Below, one piece after another: positions 8,868 through 16,941 of a DNA stretch of 64,000 nucleotides; positions within the stretch are counted from its first letter, which is position 1, and every line of letters begins with the position of its first letter. The translations under genes and the position numbers were made by a program. Origin of the DNA: Streptomyces violens (GTDB taxonomy: Bacteria > Actinomycetota > Actinomycetes > Streptomycetales > Streptomycetaceae). Location of the stretch: NCBI RefSeq assembly GCF_000717745.1, contig NZ_JOBH01000022.1, forward strand, positions 1 through 64,000, in the 5' to 3' direction. A model generated the notes under the pieces. That model made no database searches, was not told the origin of the DNA, and was given only the letters and a program-made list of their open reading frames with translations.

Positions 8868-11171
8868 ATGGCCGCACTGGACACCCAGGTCATCGTCGTC
8901 GGGGCGGGCCCCGTAGGGCTGATGCTCGCCGGGGAACTGCGGCTGGGCGGTGCGGAGGTCGTCGTGCTGGAAGCACGCACGGCCCCCACCACCGAGTCGC
9001 GGGCCTCCACCCTGCACGCCCGCACCATGGAGATCCTCGACTCCCGCGGGCTGCTGGAGGAGCTGGGCACCCCGCCCCGCGAGCCCCGCGGCCACTTCGG
9101 CGGCATCCCCCTGGACCTCACCCTCGACAGCAGCCACCCCGGCCAGTGGAAGGTCCTCCAGCACCGTACCGAGGAACTGCTGGAGGAGTGGGCCCGGTCG
9201 CTCGGCGCCGACGTACGCCGCGGGCACGAGGTCCGCGGCCTGTCGGTCCTCGACGACCGCGTCGAGGTCGAGTCGGTGAAGGCGGACGGATCCACCGTCA
9301 CGCTCTCGGCGCTCTGCGTCGTCGGCTGCGACGGCGAGAACAGCACCGTGCGCCGGCTGGCCGGCGCCGCCTTCCCCGGCCGGGACGCCACCCGCGAGCT
9401 GCTGCGCGCGGACGTGGCGGGCCTGGACATCCCCAACCGGCGCTTCGAGAGGCTGGAGAAGGGGCTGGCCATCGCCGCCCGGCGGGACGACGGCGTCACC
9501 CGCGTCATGGTGCACGAGTTCGGCCGGCCGGCCGGCACGCGCACCGGCGACCCGGACTTCGCCGAGGTCGCGGCGGTCTGGGAGCGGGTCACGGGCGAGG
9601 ACATCAGCGGCGGCACCCCGCTGTGGGTCAACGCCTTCGGCGACGCCGACCGACAGGCCACCGCCTACCGCGACGGGCGCGTCCTGCTGGCCGGTGACGC
9701 CGCGCACCAGCAGATGCCCATCGGCGGGCAGGCGTTGAACCTGGGGCTCCAGGACGCGGTCAACCTCGGCTGGAAACTCGCCATCCAGGTCCGCAGGCTC
9801 GGCAGCGAGGGCCTGCTGGACAGCTACCACGACGAACGGCACGCGGTCGGCGCCCGCGTGCGGTCCAACATCCAGGCGCAGGCCATGCTGCTGCTGGGCG
9901 GCCCCGAGGTGGAGGCGGTGCGCTCCGTACTGGCCGAGCTGATCGCCAAGGAGCCGGTACGCGCCCACCTGGCGGGGATGATCTCCGGCCTGGACGTCCG
10001 GTACGACGTCGGCACCGGCGGCCACCCGCTGCTGGGCGCCCGGCTCCCGCACACCCCGCTGCTCCGCGCCGACGGCAGCGCCACCACCGCGGCGGCCCTG
10101 CTGCGCACCGGCCGCGGCCTGCTGCTGGACCTGTCCGGCGAGCAGGACGGCGACGCGCCGCTGCACCGGGCGGCCGCGGGCCGCGAGGACCGGGTCACCG
10201 TGCTCTCCGCCCGCCTGGCCGGCGGCGCGGACGACCACCCCCTGGCCGGGGCAGGGGCCGTGCTGGTCCGGCCCGACGGCCACCTCGTGTGGACGGGCCG
10301 GACGACCGACGGCCTGGACGCCGCGCTGTACCGCTGGTTCGGCCTCACCGGGCCGGCCGCACCACTGACGAACCCGGCCGCGTCCGCGGCCGCGCAGGGA
10401 GGGAACACCATGGGCAGGCTCAACGGAAAGACGGCACTGGTCACCGGCTCCAGCCGCGGCATGGGGCGGGCCACCGCCGTGCGGCTGGCGCGCGAGGGCG
10501 CGCTGGTCGCCGTGCACTACACGAACAACAAGGAGGCCGCCGCCGAGACCGTCGCCCTCATCGAGACGGAGGGCGGCCGGGCCTTCACGGTCCGCGCCGA
10601 GCTGGGCGTGCCCGGCGATGTGCACGAGCTGTTCCTCGGCCTTGAGGCCGGCCTCAAGGAGCGGACCGGCACCACCGACCTGGACATCCTGGTCAACAAC
10701 GCGGGCGAGATGGGCGGCGTCTCGGTCGAGGACACCACCCCGGAGAAGTTCGACCGGCTGGTCGCCGTCAACGCCAAGGCGCCGTTCTTCCTCATCCGGC
10801 GGGCGCTGAAGAACATGCCGGACGGCGGCCGGATCATCAACATCTCCTCCGGGCTGACCCACTTCGCCAACCCCGAGGAGATCGCGTACGCGATGACCAA
10901 GGGCGCGGTCGAGCAGCTCGCGCTGCACTTCGCCAAGCTCCTGGGGCCGCGCAACATCACCGTCAACAGCGTCGCGCCGGGCATCACCCGCAACGGCAAC
11001 CCGGTGTTCGACATCCCCGAGGCGGTGGAGCAGATGGCGCAGCTCTCCGCGTTCAACCGGGTCGGTGAGCCCGAGGACGTCGCCGACGTCGTCACCTTCC
11101 TCGCCACCGACGACGCCCGGTGGGTCACCGGCGCCTTCCTCGACGCCAGCGGCGGCACCCTCCTGGGGTGA
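8868..11171 (+). CDS. Fused FAD hydroxylase and short-chain reductase (PgaM/UrdM type)
   Basis: The product has 767 residues. Residues 1 to about 500 form a class A flavin hydroxylase ([44 protein letters not shown]; a C-terminal thioredoxin-like domain). From Met515 an SDR reductase follows (TALVTGSSRGMGRATA, LVNNAGEMGG, ISSGLTHF, YAMTKG). In angucycline pathways this fusion carries out C-12/C-12b or C-5/C-6 oxygenation and a C-6 ketoreduction. The SDR has its own GGGAGGG-like ribosome site and ATG at 10410, so a separate reductase may also be made, as reported for pgaM. The fusion strongly supports the angucycline assignment. Confidence 0.93.
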   Translation: MAALDTQVIVVGAGPVGLMLAGELRLGGAEVVVLEARTAPTTESRASTLHARTMEILDSRGLLEELGTPPREPRGHFGGIPLDLTLDSSHPGQWKVLQHRTEELLEEWARSLGADVRRGHEVRGLSVLDDRVEVESVKADGSTVTLSALCVVGCDGENSTVRRLAGAAFPGRDATRELLRADVAGLDIPNRRFERLEKGLAIAARRDDGVTRVMVHEFGRPAGTRTGDPDFAEVAAVWERVTGEDISGGTPLWVNAFGDADRQATAYRDGRVLLAGDAAHQQMPIGGQALNLGLQDAVNLGWKLAIQVRRLGSEGLLDSYHDERHAVGARVRSNIQAQAMLLLGGPEVEAVRSVLAELIAKEPVRAHLAGMISGLDVRYDVGTGGHPLLGARLPHTPLLRADGSATTAAALLRTGRGLLLDLSGEQDGDAPLHRAAAGREDRVTVLSARLAGGADDHPLAGAGAVLVRPDGHLVWTGRTTDGLDAALYRWFGLTGPAAPLTNPAASAAAQGGNTMGRLNGKTALVTGSSRGMGRATAVRLAREGALVAVHYTNNKEAAAETVALIETEGGRAFTVRAELGVPGDVHELFLGLEAGLKERTGTTDLDILVNNAGEMGGVSVEDTTPEKFDRLVAVNAKAPFFLIRRALKNMPDGGRIINISSGLTHFANPEEIAYAMTKGAVEQLALHFAKLLGPRNITVNSVAPGITRNGNPVFDIPEAVEQMAQLSAFNRVGEPEDVADVVTFLATDDARWVTGAFLDASGGTLLG
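10410..11171 (+). other. Internal translation start giving a stand-alone SDR (253 aa)
   Basis: ATG 10410 is in frame with the fusion and is preceded by AGGGAGGG at a normal spacing (10396-10403). The SDR fold starts right after this Met (MGRLNGKTALVTG). Independent translation is an inference supported by known behaviour of pgaM. Confidence 0.55.
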
Positions 11172-11204
11172 ACCGGGCGGGCCGGCGCGGCCGCCCTCTT
11201 CGGC

Positions 11205-11240
11205 CGCGGGGTCCGGACACCCGGACGTCCGGACCCCGCG
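11205..11240 (+). terminator. Hairpin between the PKS block and the transporter block
   Basis: Perfect 14-bp arms (CGCGGGGTCCGGAC and complement) with an 8-nt loop, 30 bases after the fusion gene. Probably a transcription end or processing point. Confidence 0.6.
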
Positions 11241-11278
11241 CCCCAGCACCAGCCACCCCTTCCACCGGGAAGACCACC

Positions 11279-12694
11279 ATGACGTCTACGACTCCTTCCG
11301 TGTCCCGCCCCGCCGCGGCCGCCGCCGGTACCCGGCGGTGGGGCCTGCTGACCGTCCTCGCCGGCAATATGCTCATCGACGCCCTGGAGGTGTCCGTACT
11401 GGTCGTGGCGGCGCCCGCCATCGGCGCCGATCTGCATCTGGCACCGGCCGGCACGCAGTGGACCATGAGCGGTTTCGCCCTGGGCTTCGCGGGTCTGCTG
11501 CTGCTCGGACCGCAGCTGGCCGCCCGCTGGGGCAGGCGGCGCCTGTACCTGACCGCGCTGGCCGTCTTCGCCGTCGCCTCCCTCGTCGCGGGCCTCGCCA
11601 CCGATCCGGTACTGCTGGTGGCCACCCGCTTCGTCAAGGGCGGCTGCGCCGCGCTGACGGCGCCGATGGGGCTGGCGATCATCATGTCCACCTTCCCCGA
11701 CGGCCCGGCGCGGCGGCGCGCGATCTCCGTGTACACGCTCTTCGGAGCCAGCGGCTTCGCCACGGGCCTGCTGCTCTCCGGGCTGCTGACCGGCTGGGAC
11801 TGGCGCTTCACCCTGGCCTTCCCCGCGCCGGTGGTGGCCGTGCTGTTCGTCGCGGGGCTGCGACTCATCCCCGCGCAGGAACCCGGGGCCGCGCGGCAGC
11901 CGCTGCCCCTGGTGCGGGTCCTGCTGCTGACCGCGGGCACCGCGGCCCTGGTCGGCGGGATCGCTCTCGTACCCACCGATGGCTGGACCGGCCCGCGCAC
12001 GGCCGGACTGCTCCTGACGGCCGCGGTCCTCTATGTCCTGCTGGTGGTACGGGAACGCCGCGCGGCGGCCCCGCTGCTGCCCGCCTCCGTACGCACCAGC
12101 GCCGCGCTGCGCCGGTCCGCGCTGGGCGCCGCCTGCCTCAACGGGTCCTACCTGGGCATGCTGTTCATCGCCACGCTGCAGCTGCAGGACGAACTCGGCC
12201 GCAGCCCTCTGCAGACGGCGCTGGCCTTCCTGCCCGCGAGCCTGCCGCTGGCCCTGACCGCCCTGCACTCCGGGGCGATGGTCGCGCGCTTCGGGGCCCG
12301 GCCGCTCATCGCCCTCGGGTCCCTGGCCGCGTTCGCCGGGTACCTCCTGCTGCTGCGGGAGAGCACCTCGTACGTCACCGGGCTGCTGCCCAGCCTGCTC
12401 CTGGTGGGCGCCGGCTTCGTGCTGGCCTTCACCGCCCTGAACACCCAGGCCGTCTCCGAGGCGGCCGACAGCGACAAGGCCGTCGCGGGCGCGGCGTACC
12501 AGACGGCCGTCCAGGCCGGTGCCGCGCTCATGCCGGCGCTGGCCGCGGCGCTGCTGACGGCCGGCACCGGAACGCCGGACCACCGCGCCGCCCATCTGCT
12601 CGTCGCCGCCGTCGGCCTGCTCGGCGTGGTCACGGCACTGGCCGGCCTCGCCGCTCCCACCCCCGTCCGCCACTCACCGAAGGAATCCGGATGA
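11279..12694 (+). CDS. MFS drug exporter, DHA2-like
   Basis: The product has 471 residues and about 12-14 hydrophobic segments, start ATG 11279. The pattern of an N-terminal segment with the motif GNMLIDALEVSVLVVAAPAIGADL, then GRRRLYLTALAVF, matches the DHA2 drug:H+ antiporters (motif A-like loop RWGRRRLY). It is placed in a PKS cluster and probably exports the product. It overlaps the next gene as ATGA. Confidence 0.85.
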   Translation: MTSTTPSVSRPAAAAAGTRRWGLLTVLAGNMLIDALEVSVLVVAAPAIGADLHLAPAGTQWTMSGFALGFAGLLLLGPQLAARWGRRRLYLTALAVFAVASLVAGLATDPVLLVATRFVKGGCAALTAPMGLAIIMSTFPDGPARRRAISVYTLFGASGFATGLLLSGLLTGWDWRFTLAFPAPVVAVLFVAGLRLIPAQEPGAARQPLPLVRVLLLTAGTAALVGGIALVPTDGWTGPRTAGLLLTAAVLYVLLVVRERRAAAPLLPASVRTSAALRRSALGAACLNGSYLGMLFIATLQLQDELGRSPLQTALAFLPASLPLALTALHSGAMVARFGARPLIALGSLAAFAGYLLLLRESTSYVTGLLPSLLLVGAGFVLAFTALNTQAVSEAADSDKAVAGAAYQTAVQAGAALMPALAAALLTAGTGTPDHRAAHLLVAAVGLLGVVTALAGLAAPTPVRHSPKESG

Positions 12695-13170
12695 CCGTCC
12701 AAGACAGCCGTACGGCCTGGGACGTCGACGCCTGGGACCTCGACGCCTGGGACGTCGATGCCTGGGACGTCGACGGCTGGGAGTTCGACGACGACGCCGA
12801 GGACACGCTGCTCGGGCCGGAGGTCGCGGTGCCCGGCCGGTCCGTGATGGTGACGCTCTCCCTCGAAGAGCGCACCCGCATCATCGACGCCTACATCCGC
12901 CGGGAACTCGCCCGCGTTCTCCTCGTGCCCCCGCGTGACATCGACGTCTCCGGCCGCACGATGAACAGCCTCGGTGTCGGCTCCGTGGCAGGCCTCCAGC
13001 TGCAGAACCGCATCGAACGCGCGCTGGAGGTGGAGGTGAACCTCCAGATGCTGCTGCTGGCCAACAGCGCCCAGGAGCTCATCGACTGCCTCGCCGGCCA
13101 GCTGGGCCCCGAGGGCCACGGAAACGGCCACGGCACCGGTCACGGCCACCGCGTCAGGCAGCACGCATGA
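12691..13170 (+). CDS. Carrier-protein-like protein with acidic Trp repeats and His-rich tail
   Basis: The product has 159 residues, start ATG 12691 overlapping the exporter stop. Residues 9-33 are five near-identical pentads of the type AWDVD. Residues about 58-138 are a carrier domain: helix I RTRIIDAYIRRELARVL, then the attachment motif NSLGVGSVAGLQL with Ser98 as the likely phosphopantetheine site, then ALEVEVNLQMLL. The tail (residues 141-159) is rich in His and Gly (GHGNGHGTGHGH). The domain resembles PKS and NRPS-type carriers more than the type II ACP at 6729. A PPTase gene overlaps its stop. No partner KS, AT or adenylation gene is seen in the window. Function is unknown; it may hold a starter, an extender or a tailoring intermediate. 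Confidence 0.75.
   Translation: MTVQDSRTAWDVDAWDLDAWDVDAWDVDGWEFDDDAEDTLLGPEVAVPGRSVMVTLSLEERTRIIDAYIRRELARVLLVPPRDIDVSGRTMNSLGVGSVAGLQLQNRIERALEVEVNLQMLLLANSAQELIDCLAGQLGPEGHGNGHGTGHGHRVRQHA
12715..12789 (+). repeat. Five tandem 15-bp repeats encoding AWDVD units
   Basis: Units of the form GCCTGGGACGTCGAC repeat five times in frame; the fifth is diverged (GWEFD). They form the acidic Trp-rich N-terminus of the carrier-like protein. Confidence 0.9.
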
Positions 13171-13913
13171 ACGGTTTCCTCGACGCCTGGCTGCTCCGCC
13201 TGCCCCGCCCCGACCAGCTCGGACCGCTGCTCGAGCACTCGGAACTGGACGCACGCGAGGAGGCCCGCCGCCGCTCCTTCACCCGGCCCCACGACGGCGT
13301 GCTGTACGCCTCGGCGCACATCGCCCTGCGCCGGGTCCTCGGCCACTACCTCCAACTCGCGCCGGAACGCGTTCCGTTCGTCCGCGAACCGTGTCCCGGC
13401 TGCGGCGACCCCCACGGGCGCCCCGCCGTGGCCCACCCCGACCCGCCGCTGCACTTCTCGCTCTCGCACAGCAGCGGCATGGTGCTCGTCGCCGTCGCCT
13501 CCGAGACCGTCGGCGCCGACGTGGAGCGCCGGCCGCGCCCCGGCACCGTCGAGGTGTGCACCCCCTCGCTCCACCCGGCCGAACGCGCCGAGATCGAGGA
13601 CGTGCCGCCGCCCGGCCACTGCGCCGCCTTCGGCCGCGTCTGGACGCGCAAGGAGGCGTACCTCAAGGCCCTGGGCACCGGGCTCAGCCGCTCGCCGGCC
13701 GCCGACTACCTCGGCGCCGACGTCCCGCGGCGCCCGCCGGGCTGGTCCGTCCTGGACCTCGACTGCGGCCCGCACCACGACGGTGCGATCGCCTACCGGG
13801 GCGTGGCCGAAGCGCCCCGCGCCGTGCACCGGCTGCCCGCCGCCGTACTGCTGCCCGGCGGTGCGTCCGTGCCGGCCGCCACCGGCACCCCGGCCCTGCA
13901 GCCCGCCGCCTGA
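13167..13913 (+). CDS. Sfp-type 4'-phosphopantetheinyl transferase
   Basis: The product has 248 residues, start ATG 13167 in an ATGA overlap. Key motifs: FSLSHSSGMVLVAV, VGADVERR (Mg/CoA site), WTRKEAYLKALGTGL (catalytic Glu and Lys). These define the Sfp/Gsp family that moves phosphopantetheine from CoA to a carrier serine. JadM and similar enzymes occupy the same place in angucycline clusters. Likely substrates are the ACP at 6729 and the carrier domain directly upstream. Confidence 0.93.
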   Translation: MNGFLDAWLLRLPRPDQLGPLLEHSELDAREEARRRSFTRPHDGVLYASAHIALRRVLGHYLQLAPERVPFVREPCPGCGDPHGRPAVAHPDPPLHFSLSHSSGMVLVAVASETVGADVERRPRPGTVEVCTPSLHPAERAEIEDVPPPGHCAAFGRVWTRKEAYLKALGTGLSRSPAADYLGADVPRRPPGWSVLDLDCGPHHDGAIAYRGVAEAPRAVHRLPAAVLLPGGASVPAATGTPALQPAA

Positions 13914-13965
13914 CCGGCGCGGCACACGGCCCGACGTACCCCACCGACCGCAAGAGGAGAGCTCA

Positions 13966-15546
13966 GTGACCGTCACCGATGTCACCCCCACCGTGCTGCC
14001 GCCCGAGGCCCACCTGGCGGAGCTGGAAACGCTCAAGGAGATGGCCCGCCAGGGACCGGATCCGGCCGCCACCGAGCGGCAGCACGCCCGGGGCAAACTC
14101 ACCGCGCACGAACGCATCGAACTGCTCCTGGACGAGGGCTCGTTCACGGAGGTCGAGCCGCTGCGCCGGCACCGCGCGACCGGCTTCGGCCTGGAGGACA
14201 AGCGGCCCTACACCGACGGTGTGATCACCGGCTGGGGCACCGTCCACGGCCGTACCGTCTTCGTGTACGCACACGACTTCCGGATCTTCGGCGGCGCGCT
14301 GGGCGAGGCCCACGCGCAGAAGATCCACAAGATCATGGACATGGCCCTCCAGGCCGGCGCGCCCCTGGTGTCGCTGAACGACGGCGCCGGCGCCCGTATC
14401 CAGGAAGGCGTCTCCGCGCTCGCCGGATACGGCGGCATCTTCCAGCGCAACACCAAGGCGAGCGGCGTCATCCCGCAGATCAGCGTCATGCTGGGCCCCT
14501 GCGCCGGTGGCGCGGCCTACTCGCCCGCCCTCACCGACTTCGTCTTCATGGTCCGCGACACCTCGCAGATGTTCATCACCGGCCCGGACGTGGTCCGCGC
14601 GGTGACCGGCGAGGAGATCACCCAGAACGGGCTGGGCGGCGCGGACGTGCACGCCGAGACCTCCGGCGTGGCCCACTTCGCGTACGACGACGAGCGCACC
14701 TGCCTCGAAGAGGTCCGCTACCTCCTCTCGCTGCTGCCCTCCAACAACCGCGAACTGCCGCCCTCCGCACCGGCCACCGACCCCGTCGACCGGCCGTGCG
14801 AGGCGCTGCTGGACGTGGTCCCCGCCGAGCCGGGCCGCACGTACGACATCCGGCAGGTCATCGAGGAGATCGCCGACGACGGCGAGTACTTCGAGGTGCA
14901 CCCGGGGTGGGCGGGCAACATCGTGTGCGCCCTGACCCGCTTCAACGGCGAGGTGGCCGGCATCGTCGCCAACCAGCCCGCCCACTTCGCCGGCGTCCTG
15001 GACATCGAGGCCAGCGAGAAGGCGGCGCGCTTCGTGCAGTTCTGCGACGCCTTCAACATCCCCCTCGTCACACTCGTGGACGTGCCCGGCTTCCTGCCCG
15101 GCGTCGACCAGGAGCACAACGGCATCATCCGGCGCGGCGCCAAGCTCCTGTACGCGTACTGCAACGCCACGGTCCCGCGGATCTCCCTGGTGCTGCGCAA
15201 GGCGTACGGCGGCGCGTACATCGTCATGGACTCCCGCTCGATCGGCACCGACCTCGCGCTGGCCTGGCCGAGCAACGAGATCGCCGTGATGGGCGCGGAG
15301 GGCGCGGCCAACGTCATCTTCCGCCGGGAGATCGCCGCCTCCGCCGACCCGGAGGAGACCCGCGCCCAGAAGATCCGCGAGTACCGCGAGGAGCTGATGC
15401 ACCCCTACTACGCCGCCGAACGCGGCCTGGTGGACGACGTCATCGACCCGCGCAGCACGCGCCAGGTCATCGCCCGGTCGCTGGCGATGCTGCGCAGCAA
15501 GCACGCCGGCCTGCCCTCCCGCAAGCACGGCAACCCGCCCCAGTAA
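13966..15546 (+). CDS. Acyl-CoA carboxylase beta (carboxyltransferase) subunit
   Basis: The product has 526 residues, start GTG 13966 after AAGAGGAGAG. It is a two-half crotonase-fold carboxyltransferase with GARIQEGV, GPCAGGAAYSPALTDFVFMV, GGADVH, VDVPGFLPGVDQE, RKAYGGAYIVM and MGAEGAANVIFRREI. It transfers CO2 from biotin to acetyl- or propionyl-CoA. In angucycline clusters the homologue JadN is described as a decarboxylase-like subunit. With the alpha subunit at the left edge and the epsilon gene directly after, it probably supplies malonyl-CoA. It may work with a genomic alpha subunit if the local one is inactive. Confidence 0.93.
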   Translation: MTVTDVTPTVLPPEAHLAELETLKEMARQGPDPAATERQHARGKLTAHERIELLLDEGSFTEVEPLRRHRATGFGLEDKRPYTDGVITGWGTVHGRTVFVYAHDFRIFGGALGEAHAQKIHKIMDMALQAGAPLVSLNDGAGARIQEGVSALAGYGGIFQRNTKASGVIPQISVMLGPCAGGAAYSPALTDFVFMVRDTSQMFITGPDVVRAVTGEEITQNGLGGADVHAETSGVAHFAYDDERTCLEEVRYLLSLLPSNNRELPPSAPATDPVDRPCEALLDVVPAEPGRTYDIRQVIEEIADDGEYFEVHPGWAGNIVCALTRFNGEVAGIVANQPAHFAGVLDIEASEKAARFVQFCDAFNIPLVTLVDVPGFLPGVDQEHNGIIRRGAKLLYAYCNATVPRISLVLRKAYGGAYIVMDSRSIGTDLALAWPSNEIAVMGAEGAANVIFRREIAASADPEETRAQKIREYREELMHPYYAAERGLVDDVIDPRSTRQVIARSLAMLRSKHAGLPSRKHGNPPQ

Positions 15547-15556
15547 GGAGTACCGA

Positions 15557-15763
15557 GTGAGCGAAGCACGCGACGTGATCCGTGTGGAGAAGGGCTCGCC
15601 CACCCCCGAAGAGCTGGCGGCCGTCACCGCCGTCCTGCTTCGGGTCATGGCCGCCGCTCCCGAAGACCCCGCGCCGCTCCGGCCCGCCACCGCCCGCTGG
15701 CGCCGCCTGGAACGCGCCGACCGCGGCCCCGGCCCGCGCAGCTGGCAGGAACTGGCCGCGTAG
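15557..15763 (+). CDS. Acyl-CoA carboxylase epsilon subunit
   Basis: The product has 68 residues, start GTG 15557 after AAGGAG. It begins RVEKGSPTPEELAAVTAVLL, the conserved helix of streptomycete epsilon subunits, and ends with the family PRSWQ-type tail. This small protein strengthens the alpha-beta association. It follows the beta gene by 10 bases. Confidence 0.85.
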   Translation: MSEARDVIRVEKGSPTPEELAAVTAVLLRVMAAAPEDPAPLRPATARWRRLERADRGPGPRSWQELAA

Positions 15764-15790
15764 CGCCGAGCCGTACGAGGAGGAAACACC

Positions 15791-15922
15791 GTGACCGTGA
15801 CACAGGAAGCGCCCGGCACCGTCGAGGACACCGGCCCGCCACGGGCCGGGTGGCAGCTGCCGCCCCTCGAAGCCGAGGACGACTTCGACGCCGAACCGCA
15901 CATCATCCGCGGTACGGACTGA
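15791..15922 (+). CDS. Predicted 43-residue acidic protein of unknown function
   Basis: Start GTG 15791 with an AGGAGGA site 6 bases before, stop TGA at 15920-15922. The product is acidic with several Pro, one Trp (RAGWQLPPLEAEDDFDAEPH) and no Cys. It is too small to assign. It follows the epsilon subunit by 27 bases and ends just before a strong hairpin, so it looks like the last gene of that operon. It could be a small partner of the carboxylase or a peptide precursor. Confidence 0.55.
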   Translation: MTVTQEAPGTVEDTGPPRAGWQLPPLEAEDDFDAEPHIIRGTD

Positions 15923-15934
15923 CCGGCCGCATCC

Positions 15935-15966
15935 CGGGCGGGCGCCGCTACCCCGGCGCCCGCCCG
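15935..15966 (+). terminator. Hairpin after the carboxylase/small-protein operon
   Basis: Perfect 13-bp arms (CGGGCGGGCGCCG and complement), 6-nt loop, directly after the 43-codon gene. Confidence 0.65.
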
Positions 15967-16029
15967 CGCACGTCCGCTGCCCCTTCTTCCCCCGCCACCA
16001 CCGGGCACCCACCGACTTGGAGTACTTCC

Positions 16030-16941
16030 ATGCCCCAGCTGCTGCCGCCCGAGGCACCGCCCACCCCGCCGGACGATCCGGTCCGTGCCGTCGAGGTCGA
16101 AGCGGGTCCGCTGCGCCTGTCCGGCCTGCTCGCCCTGCCGGCCGGCGCCCCGCCGCGTGCCGTGCTCGTCGCGCTGCACGGCGGCGGGATGCGGGCCGGC
16201 TACTTCCACGGCCGGGCCGACCCGGCCACCTCGATGCTCTCCCTCGCGGCCGCCTGCGGGTACGCGGCACTCGCGCTGGACCGGCCCGGGTACGGGAGTT
16301 CGGCGGCCGCGCTGCCCGACGGCCTGCCGCTGGCCGAGCAGGCCGGGTACGTCCTGGCGGCCCTGGAGAGCCATGCGCGCGAACACCCGGTGGGGGCCGG
16401 CTTCTTCCTGCTGGGGCACTCGATGGGCGGGAAGCTCGCCCTGATGACCGCGGCCCGGGACGGCGCCGGCGCGGGCGCGCAGCGGCTGCTCGGCGTCGAC
16501 GTGTCCGGCATCAGCGACCGCTGGGCCGTCGGCTCCGACCGGCTGGCGGACCCCGTCGGCCGCCGCGGCCACCGGCTGCACTGGGGCCCGCTGGCCCTCT
16601 ACCCGCCGGGCACCTTCCGGATGGCCGAGCCGCTGGTGGGCCCGATACCCCGCAACGAGCTGCGGGACGTGCCGTGCTGGCCGCGTACCTACCCGTCGGT
16701 GGCCCGTGACGTCCGGGTGCCGGTGCGCTTCACCTTCGCCGAGCACGAGAAGTGGTGGCGCTCCGACCGGTGGACGGTGGAGGCGATGACGGCCCGGCTG
16801 GCCTCGCCCCTCGTCCGCGTCGAGCGGCTGGCCTGCGCGGGCCACAACATCAGCCTGGGGCGGACGGCGCGCGGCTACCACCTGGGCGTCCTGGCGTTCC
16901 TGGAGGAGTGCGTGGCGCGTGCCGAAGCGGGCGCGCGATGA
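16030..16941 (+). CDS. Alpha/beta hydrolase
   Basis: The product has 303 residues, start ATG 16030. It has the oxyanion-loop LHGGGM, the nucleophile elbow GHSMGGK and a late His in CAGHNISLG. This is a soluble serine hydrolase that may act as a thioesterase or as a tailoring or detoxifying esterase; the substrate is not readable. It overlaps the next transporter gene as ATGA, so both probably serve the same compound. Confidence 0.85.
   Translation: MPQLLPPEAPPTPPDDPVRAVEVEAGPLRLSGLLALPAGAPPRAVLVALHGGGMRAGYFHGRADPATSMLSLAAACGYAALALDRPGYGSSAAALPDGLPLAEQAGYVLAALESHAREHPVGAGFFLLGHSMGGKLALMTAARDGAGAGAQRLLGVDVSGISDRWAVGSDRLADPVGRRGHRLHWGPLALYPPGTFRMAEPLVGPIPRNELRDVPCWPRTYPSVARDVRVPVRFTFAEHEKWWRSDRWTVEAMTARLASPLVRVERLACAGHNISLGRTARGYHLGVLAFLEECVARAEAGAR

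Noticed and set aside
6845..9661. Long open frame of over 900 codons on the minus strand across ketoreductase, aromatase and hydroxylase genes
   Set aside because: Third-position GC bias opens antisense frames; the translation is low-complexity and the plus strand holds clear enzymes.
8805..11249. Over 800-codon minus-strand frame across the fusion gene
   Set aside because: Antisense shadow of an evident hydroxylase-SDR gene.
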